DNA of 57,606 nucleotides from an uncultured Oscillospiraceae bacterium. GTDB taxonomy: Bacteria > Bacillota > Clostridia > Oscillospirales > Acutalibacteraceae. Below are positions 51,955 through 57,606 of the stretch, one piece after another. The number at the start of each line of letters is the position of its first letter. The first letter of the stretch is position 1. The stretch lies in assembly GCA_900543305.1 (NCBI GenBank), contig UQQZ01000005.1, forward strand, positions 1 through 57,606, given 5' to 3'. Made by a program: the position numbers and the translations under genes. Under the pieces are notes generated by a model. The model had not been told where the DNA came from. It saw only the letters and a list, made by a program, of their open reading frames with translations, and searched no databases.

Positions 51955-54039
51955 GTGGGACTTTTTGAACATACCATCCACCGGGAACCCGGATGGACCA
52001 TTGCCCTGGCCGGAAACCCCAATGTGGGAAAAAGCACCGTTTTTAACGGTTTGACTGGTCTCCATCAACATACGGGAAACTGGGCAGGCAAAACCGTGGC
52101 CAATGCCCAAGGATATTGCCAATTTCAGGGGGAAATATACCGGCTGGTGGACCTTCCGGGATGCTACTCTCTGTTGTCCCACTCGCCGGAGGAAGAAGCT
52201 GCCAGAGACTTTCTTTCCTTTGGGGGAGCGGACGCTGTCATCGTGGTTTGTGACGCCACCTGTTTGGAACGGGGTTTGGGCTTGGTGCTGCAGGTTCTGG
52301 AGATCACTTCCCGAACCGTGGTATGCGTCAACCTGCTGGATGAAGCGGAAGCACGGGGAATTCAGGTGGACTTAGAAAAATTATCCCGGATCCTGGGAGT
52401 GCCGGTTGTGGGGGCTTCTGCCCGCCGTGGGAAAGGCCTCTCGTCCCTCATGGCCACAGCCGCCAAAGTGGCCGCCGGGGAAACTCCCAGATTGCCCCCT
52501 CCCCTGCACTATCCCCAGGCCATTGAGGCTGTCTTGGACCGGCTTTGCCCTCTGGTGGAAAAACGCTGGGGAGACCAAGTGCAAAGCCGTTGGCTCTCCC
52601 TGCGCCTTTTGGAAGGAGGCGACCCTGCTGCCCGAGAGGCTTTGTGCTCCGGTTTAGGAGAATCCCCCTGGGAAGATACATCCATTCAAGGCATCTTAGA
52701 GGAGGCCTGGAAAGAGCAATCTTCCCAAGCCATCTCCGACCAGATTGCGGAAACCTTGGGAGAAACCATAGAAACTGTCAGCCGGCGTACTGTTACAGGA
52801 CTGGGCAAGGGATACAGTTCCCGAGACAGGAAACTGGACCGGATTTTGACCGGGCGATGGACAGCGTTTCCCGTCATGGGGCTGCTGTTGCTATTCATTC
52901 TTTGGTTGACCATGACCGGAGCCAATGTCCCCTCCCAGCAGCTCAGTGACGGACTATTTTGGGTGGGAGACCGGCTGCGGGAATGGTTCCTTTCCTGGAA
53001 TGCTCCCGATTGGCTTACCGGAGTGTTGGTGGATGGAGCCTACACCACCTTGGCCTGGGTGGTAGCTGTTATGCTTCCACCCATGGCCATCTTCTTCCCC
53101 CTGTTTACACTCCTGGAAGATCTGGGTTACCTGCCCCGGGTAGCCTTTAATTTGGACCGGTGCTTTCAGAGCTGCGGCGCCTGTGGAAAGCAGGCGTTGA
53201 CCACCTGCATGGGATTTGGATGCAACGCGGCCGGCGTGGTAGGGTGCCGGATTATTGACTCTCCCAGAGAACGGCTGATTGCCCTGCTCACCAACAGCTT
53301 TATCCCCTGCAATGGGCGTCTGCCCTTGCTGGTCACCTTAATCTCCCTCTTCTTTGCAGTAGGGTGGGCGTCAGGGCTGGGCGTACTCCTGCTGACTTGC
53401 TTGATTCTTCTCTCCATCGCCATGAGTCTGGCAGCGTCTCGGCTCCTTTCCAACACTCTTTTGCGCGGCGTGCCTTCCTCCTTTACTCTGGAACTTCCCC
53501 CTTACCGGAAACCTCAGGTGGGGCAGGTTCTGGTGCGTTCCATTTTAGATCGCACTCTTCACGTTCTGGCTCGGGCAGCCTCCGTGGCCGCTCCTGCCGG
53601 AGTGGTGATCTGGTGTTTGGGAAATCTGGTATGGAACGGTGAAAGCCTTCTTTCCCACTGCGCCAGCTTTTTAGACCCCTTTGCCAGAGTCATCGGTCTG
53701 GACGGAGTGATCCTTCTGGCGTTCCTTTTGGCCCTTCCCGCCAACGAATTGGTTCTCCCTTTGATCCTTATGACTTACTTGTCCCAAGGCACCTTGGTGG
53801 ATACGGGAGATCTGACTGCCCTCCACGGCCTACTGGTGCAAAACGGATGGACTTGGGTCACGGCATTGTGCGTCATGATCTTTTCTCTGTTTCATTGGCC
53901 TTGCTCCACCACTTGTCTTACGGTCTGGAAAGAGACAAAAAGCCTTAAATGGACTGGGGTGGCGTTTCTTCTCCCTACCCTGTGGGGGGTGACACTTTGT
54001 TTTGTGCTGGCTTCTCTGGCCAGAATCCTGGGAATATGA
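51955..54039 (+). CDS. feoB: Ferrous iron transport protein B
   Basis: A 694-residue Fe(II) permease. The N-terminal G domain has G1 GNPNVGKST (residues 20-28), G2 around NWAGKTV, G3 DLPGCYS and G4 NLLDEA. A helical GDI-like region (about 180-320) is followed by about eight membrane helices with two Gate motifs; CGACGKQALTTCMGFGCNA carries conserved cysteines. The C-terminus is ordinary. The start at GTG 51955 is chosen for GGGAG 9 nt upstream. A second, closely related FeoB is encoded at the right edge. Confidence 0.93.
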   Translation: MGLFEHTIHREPGWTIALAGNPNVGKSTVFNGLTGLHQHTGNWAGKTVANAQGYCQFQGEIYRLVDLPGCYSLLSHSPEEEAARDFLSFGGADAVIVVCDATCLERGLGLVLQVLEITSRTVVCVNLLDEAEARGIQVDLEKLSRILGVPVVGASARRGKGLSSLMATAAKVAAGETPRLPPPLHYPQAIEAVLDRLCPLVEKRWGDQVQSRWLSLRLLEGGDPAAREALCSGLGESPWEDTSIQGILEEAWKEQSSQAISDQIAETLGETIETVSRRTVTGLGKGYSSRDRKLDRILTGRWTAFPVMGLLLLFILWLTMTGANVPSQQLSDGLFWVGDRLREWFLSWNAPDWLTGVLVDGAYTTLAWVVAVMLPPMAIFFPLFTLLEDLGYLPRVAFNLDRCFQSCGACGKQALTTCMGFGCNAAGVVGCRIIDSPRERLIALLTNSFIPCNGRLPLLVTLISLFFAVGWASGLGVLLLTCLILLSIAMSLAASRLLSNTLLRGVPSSFTLELPPYRKPQVGQVLVRSILDRTLHVLARAASVAAPAGVVIWCLGNLVWNGESLLSHCASFLDPFARVIGLDGVILLAFLLALPANELVLPLILMTYLSQGTLVDTGDLTALHGLLVQNGWTWVTALCVMIFSLFHWPCSTTCLTVWKETKSLKWTGVAFLLPTLWGVTLCFVLASLARILGI

Positions 54040-54067
54040 AAAAAGAGGGAGAATCTCCCTCTTTTTT
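54039..54067. terminator. Bidirectional terminator between convergent feoB and thioesterase genes
   Basis: AAAAAAGAGGGA pairs with TCCCTCTTTTTT over a 5-nt loop and overlaps both stop codons. Confidence 0.88.
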
Positions 54068-54555
54068 CATTGCGTTTTCTTCAGGGCTTCCCGCTCTGCA
54101 CGGCGGCATTTTTTCCGGTACTCATACCGGGCTTGGGCAGCATCCCATTCCCGCTTCTCCTCTTCTGTGGTCAATACCAGCCGGGGCACCTCTACAGGAT
54201 GCTCGTTTTCGTCCAGGGCTACCATAACCAGATATGCCACATTGATCAGCCGTTTTTTCCCACTGAGCTCCTCCACATACGTTCTGACGCACACTTCCAT
54301 AGAGGTGCGTCCCGTATAGGTGATACAGCCGCACAGCACGATGGTCTCATTGCCATAAGCCGGCCCTTCAAAGCGGAGATTGTCCACCGAAGCAGTGGTC
54401 ACGTTCCGGTTGGAATGCCGGCGGGCCACGACTCCTGCCACCACATCGATCCACTCCATCAATCTTCCGCCAAACAATCGTTTATATCCGTTCAAACTGG
54501 ATTGGGACAGAATTTGTACCTGTTCCGTGTAAGAGTCCCTCACATATTTTTCCAT
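54067..54555 (-). CDS. Acyl-CoA thioesterase (hotdog fold)
   Basis: A 162-residue single-domain hotdog thioesterase of the YciA/BACH type. GGRLMEWIDVVAGVVARRHS contains the conserved helix and catalytic Asp, and TASVDNLRFEGPAYGNE and GRTSMEVCVRTYVE are typical. It hydrolyses acyl-CoA to free acid and CoA. The C-terminal 30 residues are basic and probably helical. It has its own consensus promoter. Confidence 0.9.
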   Translation of the reverse strand: MEKYVRDSYTEQVQILSQSSLNGYKRLFGGRLMEWIDVVAGVVARRHSNRNVTTASVDNLRFEGPAYGNETIVLCGCITYTGRTSMEVCVRTYVEELSGKKRLINVAYLVMVALDENEHPVEVPRLVLTTEEEKREWDAAQARYEYRKKCRRAEREALKKTQ

Positions 54556-54600
54556 GAATCTACTCCCTTTTTTCGCTCAGTCGCCGCCGTTTTCCCAAGC

Positions 54601-54629
54601 ATTATAGCTGAACCATTTTTCCTTGTCAA
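54601..54629 (-). promoter_or_regulatory. Consensus sigma-A promoter of the thioesterase
   Basis: On the minus strand, exact TTGACA and TATAAT hexamers are 17 bp apart, about 45 bp before the start codon. Confidence 0.85.
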
Positions 54630-54704
54630 CAGGCTTCTCTCAGAATGATCCCCCAAAACACGGCCATACTAAACCAAGAAAATCTTTGCAAAGGGGAATC
54701 TGTC

Positions 54705-55139
54705 ATGATCGAAGAAGATACCATCAAATTGCTGCGGGAATGCAATTCCGGAATCAAAATGGGGGTAAGCTCCATCGACGAGGTCCTTCCCAAGGTGACC
54801 AGTCCCCAGCTTCGGACCTCCCTGGAAAAAAGCCGCTCCGCCCACAGTAAGCTGGGCGACGAAACCCATTCCATGCTGGCCCACTACGGAGACGAGGGAA
54901 AAGAGCCCAGCCCTGTGGCCAAAGGCATGTCCTGGATGAAGACCAACGTGAAACTCGGCCTGGAGAAAAGCGACAAAACCGTGGCGGATTTGATCACCGA
55001 TGGGTGCAACATGGGCGTCAAATCCCTGGGACGATATTTAAACCAGTATGAGGCCGCCGAGGAAAAAGCCAAGGATATTGCCAAACGTTTGATTGGCCTG
55101 GAAGAACACCTGGCCCAAGAGGTCCAACCCTATCTGTAA
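54705..55139 (+). CDS. Helical protein of unknown function (DUF2383-like)
   Basis: A 144-residue, all-helical, soluble protein (MIEEDTIKLLRECNSGIKMG, then repeated amphipathic helices such as HSMLAHYGDEGKEP and KSDKTVADLITDGCNMGV). It resembles ferritin-like DUF2383-type proteins, but the diiron ligands cannot be confirmed by eye. AAAGGGGAA lies 7-8 nt before the ATG. It is followed after 72 bp by the tspO gene. Confidence 0.7.
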   Translation: MIEEDTIKLLRECNSGIKMGVSSIDEVLPKVTSPQLRTSLEKSRSAHSKLGDETHSMLAHYGDEGKEPSPVAKGMSWMKTNVKLGLEKSDKTVADLITDGCNMGVKSLGRYLNQYEAAEEKAKDIAKRLIGLEEHLAQEVQPYL

Positions 55140-55211
55140 GAGGGCCGTATGTTTTCACCCGGTCCCGCATATACTGAGATCGGATCCCAGCCAGAAAGGA
55201 TGAGTTTTTCC

Positions 55212-55685
55212 ATGATCAAGTTAAAACCGCTGCTGCTCAGTTTGTTGATCAGCTTGGGGGTAGGTGGTCTTTCCGCCCTGCTGACCAAAGATTCCATGGA
55301 ACAGTATGGGGCGCTGAAACAACCGCCTCTTTCCCCACCTGGATGGCTTTTCCCGGTGGTCTGGTCCATACTGTTTTTGCTGATGGGCATTGCCGCCTAC
55401 CGGGTCTGGATGGAGGATGGGACCGGCCGCAATGGAGCGCTGATTCTCTACGGGATCCAGTTGGCTTTTAACTTTTTCTGGACCTTGATTTTCTTTAACA
55501 TGGGCAACTACGCCTTGGCTTTCTTCTGGCTTTTGGCCCTGTGGATTCTGATCCTTCTGACCACCTTGCGATTTTTCAAAGAGGATACCATTGCCGGTTG
55601 GCTCATGGTCCCCTATCTGCTTTGGGTGGCTTTTGCCGGATATCTCAATGCCGGAGTGTGGCTGCTCAACCCTCTTCCCGCCTAA
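55212..55685 (+). CDS. tspO: TspO/MBR family tryptophan-rich sensory protein
   Basis: A 157-residue membrane protein with five helices, the normal TspO length. Typical features are the loop KQPPLSPPGWLFPVVWSILF after helix 1, the WxPxF-like pattern, and NFFWTLIFFNMGNYALAFFW in helices 3-4. TspO binds porphyrins and is linked to tetrapyrrole turnover and stress. ATG 55212 with AAAGGATGAG upstream is preferred to earlier in-frame ATGs. Confidence 0.9.
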   Translation: MIKLKPLLLSLLISLGVGGLSALLTKDSMEQYGALKQPPLSPPGWLFPVVWSILFLLMGIAAYRVWMEDGTGRNGALILYGIQLAFNFFWTLIFFNMGNYALAFFWLLALWILILLTTLRFFKEDTIAGWLMVPYLLWVAFAGYLNAGVWLLNPLPA

Positions 55686-55703
55686 AATTTTGCTCTGCGA
55701 AAC

Positions 55704-55746
55704 AAAAAATCCCCACAGGCATAATCTGCACGCCTGCGGGGATTTT
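55704..55746. terminator. Bidirectional terminator between tspO and the ECF S-component gene
   Basis: AAAATCCCCACAGGC pairs with GCCTGCGGGGATTTT (one mismatch) and is flanked by A- and T-runs. Confidence 0.88.
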
Positions 55747-55753
55747 ATGCTTT

Positions 55754-56257
55754 TTATGAAACGGGAAGACGACGGTCCAATGCGTCCAATGCCTTGCGCA
55801 GGGGATAATAGAGCAAAAGCGCCAGAAGAAAATTCCCCCCTGCGTGAAACAGGTCAAAGGTCAAGCCGCTGATGATCCAGGCGATCATCATGGAAAAACC
55901 GCCCATGGGCAAGTACACCAGAGCACAGAGAGATCCAAATGCCAGCCCATAGATCCCGGAAAACAGCGCCCACTGCCAACTGTGCTTCATCCAGCGGAAG
56001 AACCAGGTCAACAAGGCCAGCAAAGGCCAAATGTACAGGTACATCAGCCACCAAAGGCCAAAGCCGTAGAGCACCCCTTCCAACAGAAGAAATACCCCCA
56101 GCGCCCCGATCACCCGTTTTCGAAAGACCAGGGTGAACAAGATGGTCAACAGGCTTACCAATTCCACGTTGGGCAGAAAGGCCAGCACCTCTTTGGAGAT
56201 CACCAGCAGCACGCCCATCATGGCCATCAGGCACAGGTCAGTGAGACGGCGTCTCAT
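55754..56257 (-). CDS. ECF transporter S component, probable cobalamin uptake
   Basis: A 167-residue membrane protein with six hydrophobic segments, fitting a substrate-binding S component of ECF importers. Conserved features are the Gly-rich GIYGLAFGSLCALVYLP and the late segment IAWIISGLTFDLFHAGGNFL. Its start overlaps the stop of the DUF4430 lipoprotein gene (TGATG). Both lie behind a cobalamin riboswitch, so vitamin B12 or a precursor is the likely substrate, as for CbrT-type S components. The shared ECF T and ATPase parts are not in the window. Confidence 0.85.
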   Translation of the reverse strand: MRRRLTDLCLMAMMGVLLVISKEVLAFLPNVELVSLLTILFTLVFRKRVIGALGVFLLLEGVLYGFGLWWLMYLYIWPLLALLTWFFRWMKHSWQWALFSGIYGLAFGSLCALVYLPMGGFSMMIAWIISGLTFDLFHAGGNFLLALLLYYPLRKALDALDRRLPVS

Positions 56258-56781
56258 CAGTATCCCACCGTCAAAGTGAGCTCATAGGTTTCCCCGTCAC
56301 TGATCTCCGTAGAGTCAGCGCCGGTGGTGCTGGCTTCGCCATCTTTGCTCAGGAACCACCACTCCTGCTTGGAATCGTCGGCAGTCTCTCCGTCCACAGT
56401 GGTGATAAACAGCCCGTAGCTGCTCTGTTCCCCTTCGATCAATCCTTCCTCTTCCAACGCTTCGCCCAGAGTTTCCGCGCTGGTGGAAATGGTGAAGTCC
56501 TTCTCAGAGCCGTCTCCGTGAACCACCTTCAAGGTGATCTCTTTGGTCTCGGCTTCCTGGGAAGACTCACTGTCCACGCCGCTGCTCTGAGAAGAAGGCT
56601 CCGCAGAAACCTCACTGGTTTCGGAGGCCAAACTGGAAGTCTCTTTCACCGTAGAGGAAACCGAAACCGTAGAAGAAGAATTGTTTCCGCTGTCAGAGCA
56701 TCCGGCCAAGGTGGAAAGAACCAGCAGTAAGCTCAACAAAAGGGCACCGCCTGTGCGGAGAATGTGTTTGGTGTGTTTCAT
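56257..56781 (-). CDS. DUF4430 lipoprotein, probable surface cobalamin-binding protein
   Basis: A 174-residue lipoprotein: signal peptide with lipobox LAGC (Cys28), a Ser/Thr/Glu-rich linker (about 30-80), then a DUF4430 domain (about 82-174) with FTISTSAETLGEALEEEGLI and WWFLSKDG. DUF4430 resembles the C-terminal domain of intrinsic factor and transcobalamin. With the riboswitch upstream and the S-component gene coupled downstream it probably captures B12 at the outer face of the membrane (inference). Confidence 0.85.
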   Translation of the reverse strand: MKHTKHILRTGGALLLSLLLVLSTLAGCSDSGNNSSSTVSVSSTVKETSSLASETSEVSAEPSSQSSGVDSESSQEAETKEITLKVVHGDGSEKDFTISTSAETLGEALEEEGLIEGEQSSYGLFITTVDGETADDSKQEWWFLSKDGEASTTGADSTEISDGETYELTLTVGY

Positions 56782-56873
56782 TTCTGTAACCTCATTTCTA
56801 AAATGTTAGATTTGAGGGACGGCAGCTCATTTTCCCGAAACCCTGGCGCCGGTATCCGGAAGAAATGGGCAGG

Positions 56874-57150
56874 AAAAACCGGCCGGGAATATCTCCCAGC
56901 CCTTCCTGTACAATGCGCCAAGAACCCGTGGCTTTTGTACGGCCTTTCCGGGCAAGTCTTCCGGCTCAAGCGTCCAGCACGAGGTTTCACCTTCCCAACC
57001 CTCTCGGGCCAGTGGCAGCTAAGAAGACGAGCAGCCTTCCTGAAACTTCGCTCCGCTCTCACGGCGACGGGTTCGCCGGGGAATTTCACCCCTGTTCCTG
57101 TGTTCGGCCGCGGGGTCAGCCCGCGGACACCCGGAGTCCCAACGGGCCCT
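56874..57150 (-). ncRNA. Cobalamin riboswitch with terminator expression platform
   Basis: On the minus strand the leader has the conserved blocks of adenosyl/aquocobalamin riboswitches in order: GGGGTGAAATTCCCC, GCTGCCACTGGCCC (the GCCACTG block), TTGGGAAGG and GAGCCGGAAGAC. The region ends in the hairpin GGCTGGGA/TCCCGGCC followed by GGTTTTTCC (56874-56901), a likely terminator formed when cobalamin is bound. It controls the lipoprotein and S-component genes. Confidence 0.9.
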
Positions 57151-57179
57151 ATCATACCCCAGTCTTTTTCGTTTGTCAA
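57151..57179 (-). promoter_or_regulatory. Promoter of the cobalamin riboswitch transcript
   Basis: On the minus strand TTGACA and TATGAT are 17 bp apart directly before the riboswitch. Confidence 0.8.
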
Positions 57180-57214
57180 TCGAAAACCGTTCTTCCGCCA
57201 GTTCTTTCCCGCAT

Positions 57215-57606
57215 TTACGCCATGCCAAACCCTCTGGCCACTGTGGCGATCAGGAAGCAGATCCCCAATCCAAAAGCGGTGGGAAGCAAAAAGGAAAACA
57301 CCGTCCACCGCAAACTTTTGGTTTCCTTCCAGATGGTCCAGCAAGTGGTGGAACAGGGCCAATGGAACAGGGAAAATACCATGACGCACAAGGCGGTCAC
57401 CCAGGTCCAGCCATTTTGCTGCAACAGGGTATGGAGAGCCGCAAGGTCATTCATCTCTACCAAGGAGCCCTGGGACAGATAGGTCATGAGAAGCAGGGGC
57501 AACACCAGCTCGTTAGCAGGAAGCGCCAAGATAAAAGCCAGCAAGATCACCCCATCCAGGCCAAACAACCGGGCAAAGGGGTCTAAGAATCCCGAAAAAT
57601 GGGCCA
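57215..57606 (-). CDS. Ferrous iron transport protein B, second copy (C-terminal part, cut by window edge)
   Basis: About 130 C-terminal residues of a FeoB-like permease are visible (PFARLFGLDGVILLAF, NGWTWVTALCVMVFSLFH, WPCSTTCWTIWKETKSLRW). The frame stays open to the window end, so the rest of the gene lies beyond. It is very similar to the C-terminus of the FeoB at 51955-54039, with identical blocks such as PANELVLP, NGWTWVTALCVM and SLFHWPCSTTC, so it is a paralogue. Its stop is 36 bp before the promoter of the cobalamin riboswitch. Confidence 0.9.
   Translation of the reverse strand, partial: AHFSGFLDPFARLFGLDGVILLAFILALPANELVLPLLLMTYLSQGSLVEMNDLAALHTLLQQNGWTWVTALCVMVFSLFHWPCSTTCWTIWKETKSLRWTVFSFLLPTAFGLGICFLIATVARGFGMA

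Overview
The window looks like chromosomal DNA from a strictly anaerobic, low-to-moderate GC Gram-positive of the class Clostridia, most plausibly a gut Oscillospiraceae-type organism. This is inferred from gene content and not from a database match. The evidence is strong AGGAGG-type ribosome binding sites, sigma-A promoters with 17-bp spacers, lipoprotein and ECF-transporter style uptake, reverse rubrerythrin with PerR, an anaerobic sulfatase-maturating radical SAM enzyme, a TspO homologue, and tRNA genes that encode CCA.

Left part (1-23.6 kb): a YolD-like/Y-family polymerase pair. An ABC exporter with two FtsX-type permeases. A MarR/MATE efflux pair. An old-yellow-enzyme type reductase preceded by its own MarR regulator and a palindromic operator. 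A carbohydrate-type ABC importer in which one permease carries a large extra C-terminal module. An ECF sigma/anti-sigma cassette followed by decayed coding sequence. A flotillin with an unrecognised membrane partner. A broken blaI/blaR1-type pair. Two AT-rich stretches (about 5.8-6.75 kb and 15.6-16.7 kb) hold only debris.

Middle (23.8-32.1 kb): a compact six-gene operon that is the most distinctive part of the window. It contains a transmembrane Ser/Thr kinase with an extracellular YD-type repeat domain, a soluble zinc-ribbon/FHA protein carrying repeated KTV motifs, two PP2C phosphatases, a secreted-side trypsin-like protease tethered to a cytoplasmic FHA domain, and a secreted-side von Willebrand A protein also tethered to a cytoplasmic FHA domain. 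Together these look like a phospho-threonine controlled membrane assembly.

Next (32.5-39 kb): peroxide defence (reverse rubrerythrin and PerR), two TrkA-type K+ channel regulators, an SH3 lipoprotein, tRNA-Thr and tRNA-Tyr, an NSS-family Na+ symporter and phosphopentomutase.

Plus-strand block (39.2-48.3 kb): an MFS carrier, two tandem DJ-1/PfpI paralogues, a dienelactone hydrolase, an orphan anSME, a nitroreductase, a nucleoside hydrolase, an ArsB/SLC13-type anion permease, and a Na/Pi cotransporter preceded by a possible leader-peptide/terminator control region.

Right part (48.4-57.6 kb): an 860-residue fusion of CoA-disulfide-reductase-like flavoprotein, rhodanese-like, siroheme sulfite-reductase-like and ferredoxin modules, translationally adjacent to a DUF134 regulator. 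feoA and feoB separated by an intrinsic terminator. An acyl-CoA thioesterase. A TspO protein. A cobalamin-riboswitch-controlled pair (DUF4430 lipoprotein plus ECF S component) that probably takes up vitamin B12. The C-terminal end of a second feoB is cut by the window edge. No rRNA, CRISPR array, intact transposase or prophage was seen.
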